The translations under genes and the position numbers were made by a program. A stretch of DNA of 29,219 nucleotides, from positions 1-29,219 of the IMG/VR virus record IMGVR_UViG_3300025112_000126; one strand, given 5' to 3'. The DNA is from a virus. Shown here in pieces: positions 15,621-23,014 of this stretch. Numbering within the stretch: position 1 is the stretch's first letter; each line of letters begins with the position of its first letter. Below the pieces are notes generated by a model. It saw only the letters and a program-made list of their open reading frames with translations. It was not told the origin of the DNA and did not search any database.

Positions 15621-17447
15621 ATGTCGTTTGACTTTGATAAAATAGTGGAGAACCACTTTAAAAAGGAGAGAGATACCCTTGGCTTTGAAAATATTATTAG
15701 GCTGATCGAGCAAGTACTTGAGACTAAGGAGAGTCTTGCTATCTTAATGGAGGATGTAATTCCTCCCAAAGCAATCTTTGAATGGTCCATGATTCCAGAT
15801 ATTCCGATCTCTGAGATTGGGTGGTCTGATGTATCAGTTGATGATGCTGGGTCTAGAGTTTTGGGCCCCCAGCGCGCTCTTTTGGAGAGATATCTGAAGA
15901 ATATTCAATCTGATGATGGGACGTTCGCCGGACAGATTAGAGCCCTTCAAAGATTTTACAGTTCCGCCGGACCAAAAGAGTTAATGGCCCAGTTCGAGAC
16001 CAACGCCGAACGGATTCAGGCGCTAATTTCTTATTTGGTATTTTACAAAACACTCACGAAGGTTGTAACAAATTTTAATGCATCATCCGCTGGTTTTAAT
16101 TTTGAAGCATTTTTAGCCGTATTGCTAAAAGGAAAGCAAATCCCCCCAGGCAATGAAACAATTGCTGACTTCCTAACTGGCGACGATATACCCATTTCTT
16201 TAAAGCTTTACACAAAACTTATAGTTGGTGGCAGCTGGGCTGATCTTGTAAGAGATATCATAAATCCCAAGTTTAGCCATCCTGCGAAAGGCAAAGGATG
16301 GGGGGGCAATGCCATGAGGTATGTGGCCGGGATTAAAAAACTAAGTGAAGCCGGCGATGTGGGAGAGCGACTGCGACAAGAAGGTGAAATACATTTATAC
16401 CAATTTGATATTACATTGGACAATATAGTTGATATCATGCTTCAATCAAGGCACCCGGGTGTTGTAGCTCTGCCAAAACCGTTGATCGAGCAGGGAACAG
16501 ACATAAGCGGCCAACTTCCGGCCCGAGATAAAATACCTTCAAACGAAGAGCTGGAGACTATTTTTATTGAGAGGATCAAAGAGCTAGTTAAACAAATGCC
16601 GGTGAGCCCAGAGCTTAAGGAAATTGATCCAAATTTTCCTGATTGGAAGTTTTTGGGGAGCGTACTACAAGATATCGGATACGGGAAATTGCTGCGCGCT
16701 GAGGATCCCGAGTCAACCATATTTAACACGTGGAAAGGGCTAGCCTTTACGACAATGCCGATGCGCCGCGGCTTTTCGGGACTAGTCCTCACTAGGGTGC
16801 TATATCCACAGTTTGTAAAGATGTACGAAAAATCGGAGGCCCTTCCCAGGTACCTCGGCGCCCCGCGGAAGAAGGTAATTCTAAATATGCTTAAGCCTCT
16901 TTCTGCTGTCATCGCGCAGGCTCATAATAGTATAGTTAATTCTATGGCAGCATCAGAAGTTGCAGCGCGCCGCGAAGAGATGTTAGGGGCATTTGAGTTT
17001 GAGTTTGATCCCACAGTTCTTAAGGAATATTATGATGGACTAGAAAGCCCGGAAGCAAAAAAGATAGCTTTGCAAAATACTTATGGGTATATTACTGAGA
17101 ACCAAAGACAGTGGGATCTCAACGAGTCTCAAGCCACCAACCCCGATTATCCCACTTTCACTTCTGATCTCGGAGGGATTAAGGTTGGTGGTCGCCACGT
17201 GGAGGAGATGCTTGGGTACGTCACGGACGCGCTTGATAACGAAATCTTTGCAGTGTTCTCTTCCTTGAAAACGTTGTCCGACAGTTTGAATGGCTATTTC
17301 GCTGGGGGACTAAGCGATGAGGATGATCCGCTAGCGTTCCTGGCCATTGAAAATGCTCAAGATATTGCAAAAAGAACGGCAGCTGCCCGCGGCGTGGGGG
17401 ACACTGAGCAATTGTCCCTACCCCTAGAAGAGAAAAAAACATCTTGA
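15621..17447 (+). CDS. Large conserved phage protein of unknown function
   Basis: A 608-residue protein, predicted soluble and mostly helical, with no enzyme motif that I can see. Notable stretches are RALQRFYSSAGPKELMAQFETN (near 105-125), ERIQALISYLVFYKTLTKVV, GFNFEAFLAVLLKGKQIPP, and a C-terminal helical part (ALDNEIFAVFSSLKTLSDSLNGYFAGGL). I recall closely similar proteins in large marine phages, always unannotated. Size and its place behind ClpP make a virion or assembly role a reasonable guess, but nothing proves it. AGGAG precedes the ATG, and its stop codon lies inside the -35 box of the groEL promoter. Confidence 0.72.
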   Translation: MSFDFDKIVENHFKKERDTLGFENIIRLIEQVLETKESLAILMEDVIPPKAIFEWSMIPDIPISEIGWSDVSVDDAGSRVLGPQRALLERYLKNIQSDDGTFAGQIRALQRFYSSAGPKELMAQFETNAERIQALISYLVFYKTLTKVVTNFNASSAGFNFEAFLAVLLKGKQIPPGNETIADFLTGDDIPISLKLYTKLIVGGSWADLVRDIINPKFSHPAKGKGWGGNAMRYVAGIKKLSEAGDVGERLRQEGEIHLYQFDITLDNIVDIMLQSRHPGVVALPKPLIEQGTDISGQLPARDKIPSNEELETIFIERIKELVKQMPVSPELKEIDPNFPDWKFLGSVLQDIGYGKLLRAEDPESTIFNTWKGLAFTTMPMRRGFSGLVLTRVLYPQFVKMYEKSEALPRYLGAPRKKVILNMLKPLSAVIAQAHNSIVNSMAASEVAARREEMLGAFEFEFDPTVLKEYYDGLESPEAKKIALQNTYGYITENQRQWDLNESQATNPDYPTFTSDLGGIKVGGRHVEEMLGYVTDALDNEIFAVFSSLKTLSDSLNGYFAGGLSDEDDPLAFLAIENAQDIAKRTAAARGVGDTEQLSLPLEEKKTS

Positions 17448-17471
17448 CATTAGCAAATTTTATGTTATTAT
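17444..17471 (+). promoter_or_regulatory. Sigma-70-type promoter for groEL
   Basis: TTGACA (17444-17449), 16 bases, then TATTAT (17466-17471) preceded by TGT (extended -10). The -35 overlaps the stop codon of the upstream gene. Transcription would begin near 17478, giving a short leader with TGGAGG before the groEL ATG at 17495. No CIRCE-type inverted repeat is visible. Confidence 0.75.
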
Positions 17472-17494
17472 ATAGGTAGACCATTGGAGGATTA

Positions 17495-19069
17495 ATGCCG
17501 AAGTGCAAGTTCGAAGACCGCAGATCTTTAAATGAAAAACTACTGCAGGGGGTGGCCAAGTTGTCAGATAACGTGGCTACCACTTTAGGCCCCCGAGGAA
17601 GGAATGTGATTCTTCAAGAAAAAAATAAAGATCCGTTTATCACAAAGGATGGCGTTACAGTAGCGGCGTTTGTACATCTGGAAGATGAATTTGAAAACGT
17701 GGCGGCACAAATACTTAAACAAGCCGCCTCTCAAACTAATACTTTAGCCGGCGATGGTACTACAACTGCAACGATTCTCGCTAGTGAGATTTTCTCTCAA
17801 GCACAGAGATATTTGATTGCAGGAGCATCTCCCATTGAACTTAAACGTGGCATTGACAAGGCTGTTGAGATCGTAGTTGAAGGACTGAAGGCCGCGGCAG
17901 TTCCCGTATCGAGTCTGCAGGATGTGGAAAACATCGCAACTGTTTCTGCAAACAACGATCCCGTCATTGGAAAGCTTGTAGCTACTGCAATTGATAAGGC
18001 TGGTATAGATGGGGCAATTATGGTCGAAGAGGCGCGCTCTCTTGACACGTCTTTAGACGTGCTTGAGGGGTTCCGCATGCCAGCTGGCTACGTAGCTAGC
18101 GCCTTCATTAATGATGAACGACGAGGGGCGGTCAGACACAGCAATCCATTACTTTTAGTGACCGATGAAAGGATTGATTCGGTCGACCAAATCTTACCGG
18201 CGCTAGAGATAATAGCACGCGACGGTCGATCGCTTGTTATTGTAGCCGAGGAGATCGAAGGTCAAGCGCTGGCCGCTCTTATAATGAATACTGCACGAGG
18301 CACCATGAAGATAGCAGCCGTTAAGGCGCCATTTTATGGGGAAGCCAGGAAAAACTTATTGGACGATCTGGCGATTTCTACAGGAGCGACATACTTTTCC
18401 CGGGGATCAAACAAAACAATACAGCAGGTCGAGCTTGGCGATTTTGGTCAGTGTAAAACAATTGATATAACAAAAACCTTAACTACTATAAGCGGCGGAG
18501 GGGCTGATTTTGAAGAGGTCGATAAAAGAATTAGTATCTTAAAAAGCGAGTTACAGCAAGTTGATGCCCCAGAACAATGCGAAACAATTCAGCAAAGAAT
18601 TAGAAAATTAGCTAGCGGGGTGGGCATTATCCGCGTCGGCGCGCCCACCGAGGTTGAAATGATTGAGAAAAAGCATCGAATAGAAGATGCCCTGGAGGCG
18701 GTAAAAGCAGCCCAAGAGGAAGGGATGCTTCCAGGAGGTGGCGTTGCATTGTTTCGCTTGGGTCAAAAATTAGATGAAACTAAAGACTTTACTGGCGATC
18801 AAATTCTTGGTGCAGAAATAGTTAAAAAATCTTTAGGCGCCCCCCTTCGTCACATGGCAATAAACGCTGGTGAGTCGCCCGATATAGTAGAGAGTCTTGT
18901 GGCGCCAGAAGATTTTAATTGCGGCTACGACTTTCGCACAGGGACTCTAGCAGATATGTATGTGGTTGGAATTATTGATCCTCTCAAGGTCACCCGCAGC
19001 GCGCTCCAAAACGCTGCTTCCGCTGCCGGCACATTAATCACAACTAGTCACGCTATTGTAGAAGTATGA
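17495..19069 (+). CDS. groEL: GroEL chaperonin (Hsp60)
   Basis: A 524-residue chaperonin in register with E. coli GroEL: GDGTTTAT falls at residues 86-93 and the ATPase aspartate (IEDALEA) at 398. LGPRGRNV and GMLPGGGVAL are also intact, so ATP hydrolysis should work. It lacks the GGM-repeat tail found on most bacterial GroELs, ending HAIVEV. The apical domain is diverged but full length. Phage proteins such as capsid subunits are likely clients, as for phages that use the host chaperonin. It has its own promoter. The nearest candidate partner is the GroES-like protein at 4807-5118. Confidence 0.96.
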   Translation: MPKCKFEDRRSLNEKLLQGVAKLSDNVATTLGPRGRNVILQEKNKDPFITKDGVTVAAFVHLEDEFENVAAQILKQAASQTNTLAGDGTTTATILASEIFSQAQRYLIAGASPIELKRGIDKAVEIVVEGLKAAAVPVSSLQDVENIATVSANNDPVIGKLVATAIDKAGIDGAIMVEEARSLDTSLDVLEGFRMPAGYVASAFINDERRGAVRHSNPLLLVTDERIDSVDQILPALEIIARDGRSLVIVAEEIEGQALAALIMNTARGTMKIAAVKAPFYGEARKNLLDDLAISTGATYFSRGSNKTIQQVELGDFGQCKTIDITKTLTTISGGGADFEEVDKRISILKSELQQVDAPEQCETIQQRIRKLASGVGIIRVGAPTEVEMIEKKHRIEDALEAVKAAQEEGMLPGGGVALFRLGQKLDETKDFTGDQILGAEIVKKSLGAPLRHMAINAGESPDIVESLVAPEDFNCGYDFRTGTLADMYVVGIIDPLKVTRSALQNAASAAGTLITTSHAIVEV

Positions 19070-19087
19070 CACTAGTTAGAGGTAGCC

Positions 19088-19381
19088 GTGGAGGATGAAT
19101 TGATGCCGGAAGATGAAAACCAACTAAGCGTGGCAATTGCAGAGCTTTCTAACAAAATAGAAATATTGCTTTCAAAACACATTGAGTTGGCAGACAATGT
19201 GACCAAAATTAAGGAAGCCGTATATAATCCAGATAGCGGACTATACGCGAGATTGAGAGAACTCGACACTAGAATTGATAATTTAGAAGCATGGAAAAAC
19301 AGCAACACAAGAATTTTATGGATTGTGGCAACTTCAATTATAGGGCTGACAGCAGCTACATTGTGGAGCGCGATATTTTAA
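19088..19381 (+). CDS. Coiled-coil protein with C-terminal membrane anchor (XhlA-like layout)
   Basis: 97 residues from GTG 19088, or 92 from ATG 19103; both starts have a ribosome site (AGAGG and GGAGG respectively). A helical, coiled-coil-like region (LSNKIEILLSKHIELADNVTKI and LRELDTRIDNLEAWKNS) is followed by one hydrophobic span at the very end (ILWIVATSIIGLTAATLWSAIF). This order is that of XhlA-type haemolysin/holin-accessory proteins and some spanins. A lysis role is possible but no endolysin is in view. Confidence 0.6.
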   Translation: MEDELMPEDENQLSVAIAELSNKIEILLSKHIELADNVTKIKEAVYNPDSGLYARLRELDTRIDNLEAWKNSNTRILWIVATSIIGLTAATLWSAIF

Positions 19382-19405
19382 AAATTTGGCTAGTTGGGAG
19401 AGAAT

Positions 19406-19846
19406 ATGAAGGTTAAATTAACCTACACATCAGACATCGAAGATGTTTTGCTAGAGGCGGCATCAATGCTGGCCAGTCGGGGCCCCATTTTGCGACAATG
19501 CATTGAGCAGTACGAAGAACTTGGAGATATATTAGGAAAGGAAGCAAGGCTCAATCTCCCACACTTCCACGAAAGAACAGAAGAGTTACGTACAGCGCTG
19601 GCAAAACTCGATTTGCGCTTGCAGGAAATTTCTGAGATAGTCGACGGCTACGAACAATATGAAAGGGCCGAACGATTAAGGCGGCAGGCCAGTGAAATTT
19701 TTGAAGATGCGTCGGAGGAGGCTGCCGAGGACACTCCACAGGAAAATACCAATATCGAGGAAGATGCAAAAAGCCCCGGCGTTTGGGTGCGCGAGAGCCT
19801 AGATACAATTTCGACAACTATAGAAGAGGATGATGCATCAAGCTAA
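19406..19846 (+). CDS. Conserved helical protein, unknown function
   Basis: 146 residues. The first ~95 are helical with a strand-like opening (MKVKLTYTSDIEDVLLEAASML) and a run of heptad-like leucines. The last 50 are acidic and probably disordered. I recall proteins opening MKVK-TYT-ELEDVL in marine phages, without known function. ATG 19406 is preferred over TTG 19394 because TGGGAGAG is placed just upstream. It overlaps the next gene. Confidence 0.62.
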   Translation: MKVKLTYTSDIEDVLLEAASMLASRGPILRQCIEQYEELGDILGKEARLNLPHFHERTEELRTALAKLDLRLQEISEIVDGYEQYERAERLRRQASEIFEDASEEAAEDTPQENTNIEEDAKSPGVWVRESLDTISTTIEEDDASS

Positions 19847-20084
19847 AGAGTTTTCAATTGGAGAGTTGGTGCACGTACCGGCTTCTGTGCGATTGACACA
19901 ATATCAAGGCGATACAAGCTCAGGCACACGTGTGGCCAAAAAGTATATGCTTAGTGATGCACCTGCTCTTGGGGTAGTGGTTTCTAATATAAATTTGCTC
20001 GACTTAGAAGTTTACTGCCATGGAGAAAGATGGTCAATACCAATACAGAGTATTTTTAAAATAGAGGGAAACACTAATGATTAA
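19833..20084 (+). CDS. Small SH3-like barrel protein
   Basis: About 83 residues (ATG at 19830 is an equal start). The pattern FSIGELVHVP ... LGVVVSNINLLDLEVYCHGERWSIPIQSIFKI is that of a small five-strand barrel in which a GD/GELV turn opens strand one. Three more small proteins in this window have the same opening (25131, 28819, 29045). Function unknown; such barrels often bind nucleic acid or form virion parts. Confidence 0.58.
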   Translation: MHQAKEFSIGELVHVPASVRLTQYQGDTSSGTRVAKKYMLSDAPALGVVVSNINLLDLEVYCHGERWSIPIQSIFKIEGNTND

Positions 20085-20388
20085 ATTTGTTGAAGTAAAG
20101 CAAATTAGAGACTTTAATGTTATGGAGCGTCGCACCTCCTCTCGTTTTGAGATGGACGAGGTATGGATTAATCCCACCTCCATACTTCAAATTCGACCAG
20201 ACTTGGTAATGAAAACCCATTTGCAAAAGGGATATCTTCCGGACGGTCTTGATGATCGACAAGAATTTTCAAAAATTAACTTTGGAAGCGGCAGCAGTGT
20301 AACCAGCGTCACGGTGGTAGGCGCGCCTGCGACTATTGCAGAAAAGATATATAGCACCGGAATACCAAATAAATTGCTGAAAGGCTGA
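20077..20388 (+). CDS. Small conserved beta-rich phage protein
   Basis: 103 residues, beginning at ATG 20077 inside the end of the previous gene. It has a strand-rich N-terminal half with VWINPTSILQIRPDL, resembling FlbD-like or LytTR-like small sheets, then a turn rich in Gly and Ser (NFGSGSSVTSVTVVGAPATIAEKIY). It ends with LLKG. I recall ITVVG.P..I..KL...KLLKG endings in small marine phage proteins, with no function assigned. The TGA overlaps the first base of an AT-rich inverted repeat. Confidence 0.6.
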   Translation: MIKFVEVKQIRDFNVMERRTSSRFEMDEVWINPTSILQIRPDLVMKTHLQKGYLPDGLDDRQEFSKINFGSGSSVTSVTVVGAPATIAEKIYSTGIPNKLLKG

Positions 20389-20415
20389 TATTTTTTGGCT
20401 TAAATCAAAAAATAT
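20388..20415 (+). repeat. AT-rich perfect inverted repeat at gene end
   Basis: Arms ATATTTTTTG (20388-20397) and CAAAAAATAT (20406-20415) are exact reverse complements around an 8-base loop. The stem has only one G-C pair per arm and no U-run directly after it, so it is a weak candidate terminator or a protein-binding dyad rather than a typical terminator. Confidence 0.55.
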
Positions 20416-20580
20416 TGAATAAAACACACTAAAAATATCGTCAAACAAGGTTTGCTTGATAGTTACTAGTAGGGTTATACTCCCAGGAAGGGCTAGTAGG
20501 TAGATCGCAGCTGCTGTATCCCGTTGTGGCACATGGTGAAAAAGAATAGGAAAGGGTAGCTAAATATAGGAGGGTTTTGA
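20416..20580 (+). promoter_or_regulatory. Leader region with probable promoter for the exported-protein pair
   Basis: The largest gene-free stretch in the window together with the preceding repeat (192 bases). TATACT at 20476-20481 with TTGCTT at 20452-20457 (18-base spacing) is the best promoter. An imperfect dyad at 20437-20460 (ATC...CAAAC AAG GTTTG...GAT) covers that -35 and could be an operator. CTAGTAGG occurs twice (about 20466 and 20493). GGAGGG precedes the ATG at 20581. No riboswitch or tRNA is recognised. Confidence 0.42.
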
Positions 20581-21399
20581 ATGCCTCGTTGGGTCCAAAT
20601 AATAATAATGCTGGCAGCGACGTTAACGTTTAGCTGCAGCGGGCCTAACAATATCTTTTCTGACCTGGCCAGCCCTTCCCCAGCCCCCCAAGAAACTTTT
20701 GACGTATCTTCTGTCGTCGGCGACGTACTCAGTACATTCGAGGCAGCGAATCTTTCCCTCCCCGAAAATCTAGCGCGCAATTCAGCAGTTAAAGTGTTGC
20801 GCCCATTTGAAGATGGTCACGGCTCGGGGACCTATATGAAGATGCACGGTCGCTTTGTTGTGATAACGGCGGCCCACGTGGTCGAGGGGTATACTACGAT
20901 GATCGTCGAAGGTCGCGACGAAGAGCGCCTTATTGGTCGGGTAATCTATACTGACGACAAGGCAGATTTAGCGATTATTTTGATTCCCCCCCTTGAAACA
21001 AGGATCGCATTCCCCTACCACCCGAAAAAAAATAAATCAAATTTAATTGGCGCCGGGGTGAGCTATACGGGATTTCCGGGGCGCCATGGCCTTTTGACGA
21101 TCCGCGGCACCGTCGCCAGCTTTGAGCACGACATGATCATAATAAACATGTTTGGATGGTTCGGGTCGTCTGGTTCGGGAGTGGTAGACAGGCACGGAAA
21201 ATTCCTAGGAGTGGTTTCAGCAATTGACGTTGGAGACTGGATGATTCCCCTGCCTTTAAATAGCATTGTTTGGGTTGCGCCTATATGGAAACTAAATGAA
21301 GAAGTGGTAGAGGTCAGGGTTAAGACAGCACCACCATTAGAAGTGTTTAAATCCTTTCCTGGCGCCGCTGCACCCAGGCGCGGGGGACTGCCGGATTAA
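20581..21399 (+). CDS. Exported trypsin-like serine protease
   Basis: A 272-residue protein with a signal peptide (hydrophobic residues 4-17, then TFSCSG). Cys19 could be lipidated, but the lipobox has Thr at -3, which is poor. The chymotrypsin-fold triad reads His99 in VITAAHVVEG, Asp129 in DDKADLAII and Ser197 in GSSGSGVV. There is no PDZ domain, unlike HtrA/DegP. It would act in the periplasm or at the envelope. It is paired with the VWA lipoprotein starting 5 bases downstream. The local base composition looks richer in G+C than that of neighbouring phage genes, suggesting host origin. GGAGGG supports the start. Confidence 0.85.
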   Translation: MPRWVQIIIMLAATLTFSCSGPNNIFSDLASPSPAPQETFDVSSVVGDVLSTFEAANLSLPENLARNSAVKVLRPFEDGHGSGTYMKMHGRFVVITAAHVVEGYTTMIVEGRDEERLIGRVIYTDDKADLAIILIPPLETRIAFPYHPKKNKSNLIGAGVSYTGFPGRHGLLTIRGTVASFEHDMIIINMFGWFGSSGSGVVDRHGKFLGVVSAIDVGDWMIPLPLNSIVWVAPIWKLNEEVVEVRVKTAPPLEVFKSFPGAAAPRRGGLPD

Positions 21400-21403
21400 T
21401 AAC

Positions 21404-22468
21404 ATGAGACGTTTAATTCCTCTGTGCGCCATTCTGCTGATAATGCTGTCGTCGTGTATTGAGGGGGACTACGCTCTTTATGGCCTACATGAACCAGAAC
21501 TTGTTGAGGTTGAAGTACCAGTAGAAGTTATTGTCGAAGTACCAGTAGAAGTTATTGTGGAGGTGCCCGTGGAGGTGCCGGGTGAGGGGGGGGAGGTTTG
21601 GATCGACTCATTTGAACAGCCGTATGTGATGAATGGGATTGATATTGTCTGGTTGATTGATAAGTCGGGATCGATGATGCAGCACGCCCAGGCCGTTGTT
21701 GATGGCATCGAGGCCATGATGAATGCGCTGCCCCCGTCGGGTTGGCGTCTAGGGATTACTACTACGTCGTGGACAAACACTCAGAATGCCCAACAGTTTC
21801 CTTTGGTGCCGGGGGATACGGTTCAGGATGCCTGGAACGCCTATAATAATACGGGGAATCATGGGTATGAGGCGGGCTTTGATGCGATTTATGCTTACAT
21901 CATGGACAATACTTATAACCAAACGTGGCTTCGACCCTATGCGGGGCTACTTGTGGTTTTTGTAAGTGATGAAGAAGAACAGAGCAGTCGCGACTTTGCT
22001 GCGACGAACGCCGGCCTGCAGGACTTTATTAATTGGTATGGCCATATACGCCCATCCGTTTTCTTGGCCAGCATCGTAAACGTGCCCGGGCTTGAATCAG
22101 TTTGCCCGCAGCCTCCCTCTAACTACTATGTGGGAGATCGATACATCGATGCGACCAATCATTTCGGCGGAGTCGTGGTAGACATTTGCTCCCCCGATTG
22201 GGCCCCGGGTGTGCAGGAAGCCGCCACTCAGGTGCAGCCCTATGAGGAATGGGAACTGACTCACGCTCCCCTCCCGGATACTATAATTGTTTTTATAGAT
22301 TTTGTTGAGTTTACGGACTGGACCTATAACAGCGCCGCGAATACGGTGGAATTTGACGTGCTCCCCCCCGAAGGAAGTTTGGTGGAGATCGGATACGTAA
22401 TAGATACTTTCCTCCCCAATGCAGGCGACGACGACGACTCTGCAGGCGACGACGACGATTCGGCTTGA
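21404..22468 (+). CDS. von Willebrand factor A-domain lipoprotein
   Basis: A 354-residue surface protein. A signal peptide ends in the lipobox LSSC (Cys18). A stalk of repeated VEVPVEVI units spans about residues 34-58. The VWA domain begins with DIVWLIDKSGSM, giving the metal-site DxSxS at 86-90, and continues with the LLVVFVSDEEEQ strand bearing the second acidic loop. The C-terminus ends in two AGDDDDS units. VWA domains bind proteins through a bound Mg ion, so an adhesion, exclusion or envelope role at the infected-cell surface is the natural guess. I recall related VWA lipoproteins with a similar stalk in marine phages. It forms a pair with the upstream protease. Confidence 0.88.
   Translation: MRRLIPLCAILLIMLSSCIEGDYALYGLHEPELVEVEVPVEVIVEVPVEVIVEVPVEVPGEGGEVWIDSFEQPYVMNGIDIVWLIDKSGSMMQHAQAVVDGIEAMMNALPPSGWRLGITTTSWTNTQNAQQFPLVPGDTVQDAWNAYNNTGNHGYEAGFDAIYAYIMDNTYNQTWLRPYAGLLVVFVSDEEEQSSRDFAATNAGLQDFINWYGHIRPSVFLASIVNVPGLESVCPQPPSNYYVGDRYIDATNHFGGVVVDICSPDWAPGVQEAATQVQPYEEWELTHAPLPDTIIVFIDFVEFTDWTYNSAANTVEFDVLPPEGSLVEIGYVIDTFLPNAGDDDDSAGDDDDSA
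21512..21559 (+). repeat. 24-base tandem repeat encoding the VEVPVEVI stalk
   Basis: Two adjacent 24-base copies (21512-21535 and 21536-21559) differ only at the last base. A diverged third partial unit follows with synonymous changes. A run of eight G lies at 21586-21593 just downstream. The repeat length is a multiple of three, so copy-number change would alter stalk length without a frameshift. Confidence 0.85.
22421..22462 (+). repeat. 21-base tandem repeat encoding AGDDDDS tail
   Basis: Two 21-base copies (22421-22441 and 22442-22462), differing at two third-codon positions, encode the acidic AGDDDDS tail of the VWA lipoprotein. Confidence 0.85.
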
Positions 22469-22501
22469 AGCTAACTACTTAATATGAAAGGAAGAAATCA
22501 A

Positions 22502-22768
22502 ATGAAGGACGACAAAGCGATCGTGCTAAAGGAAAGATGGCACCCGTCGGCGACGGATGCTCCCTCACCGCGCGCCCTTGAAATGGTTGAAGTTGCAGAA
22601 GACAACTACATACATAATCCCTTTCCGATTTCTCTTAATGCACAAAAACGTTTGCTAGAATTAATTTATAATCGAAAATCAGGTATAATTACCAGACAGG
22701 AGTTAATAAATGTCCTCTTTAATCCGGAAGATGTTCCAAAAGGTACTCTCATTAGATGCGTTATATAA
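22502..22768 (+). CDS. Small protein of unknown function
   Basis: 88 residues, beginning MKDDKAIVLKERWHP. No family is recognised. The second half is amphipathic helix (LNAQKRLLELIYNRKSGIITRQELINVLFN). ATG 22502 is chosen over in-frame ATG 22484 because AAAGGAAG lies about 9 bases upstream of it. The next gene starts within its last 59 bases in another frame. Confidence 0.5.
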   Translation: MKDDKAIVLKERWHPSATDAPSPRALEMVEVAEDNYIHNPFPISLNAQKRLLELIYNRKSGIITRQELINVLFNPEDVPKGTLIRCVI

Positions 22769-22946
22769 AAAGATTGAAAGCATCGAAAAAAAATTATCAG
22801 AACTAGAGAACATTTCAGATGAGCGCGAATCTCTATGGTTATTTATAGAGGAAATGCGCGCACAAGAGCAAGAAAGTTATCAGGTATTACAGGAAGAGCT
22901 AAGCAACGTGATTGCGCGCAGTATTAAGCCCCGCGGAGAGGCGTAG
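22710..22946 (+). CDS. Small coiled-coil protein
   Basis: 78 residues, almost entirely helical with a heptad pattern (LYKKIESIEKKLSELENI and VLQEELSNVIARSI). No membrane segment and no family recognised. CAGGAG sits 8-9 bases before the ATG, which supports translation despite the 59-base overlap with the previous gene. The TAG overlaps a possible GTG start of a micro-ORF. Confidence 0.5.
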   Translation: MSSLIRKMFQKVLSLDALYKKIESIEKKLSELENISDERESLWLFIEEMRAQEQESYQVLQEELSNVIARSIKPRGEA

Positions 22947-23014
22947 TGTGTATCTTATATTTATTAGACGTTGATAAAACCTTAGAACTATTTACTGACG
23001 AGGACAACATTTAA
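22946..23014 (+). CDS. Possible 22-residue micro-protein
   Basis: GTG 22946 overlaps the previous stop as TAGTG, and its TAA overlaps the next ATG as TAATG. GGAG lies 8 bases ahead of the GTG. The peptide reads MCILYLLDVDKTLELFTDED plus two more residues. The double overlap is the usual sign of translational coupling in this genome, but the peptide is very short and may only serve to carry ribosomes to the next gene. Confidence 0.35.
   Translation: MCILYLLDVDKTLELFTDEDNI

Noticed and set aside
16442-16912. Minus-strand frame of 156 codons
   Set aside because: Shadow of the 608-residue gene; Ser/Arg-rich composition typical of antisense reading.
20389-20580. tRNA or known riboswitch in the largest gap
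   Set aside because: No cloverleaf, TTCGA-type T-loop or riboswitch core could be made out.
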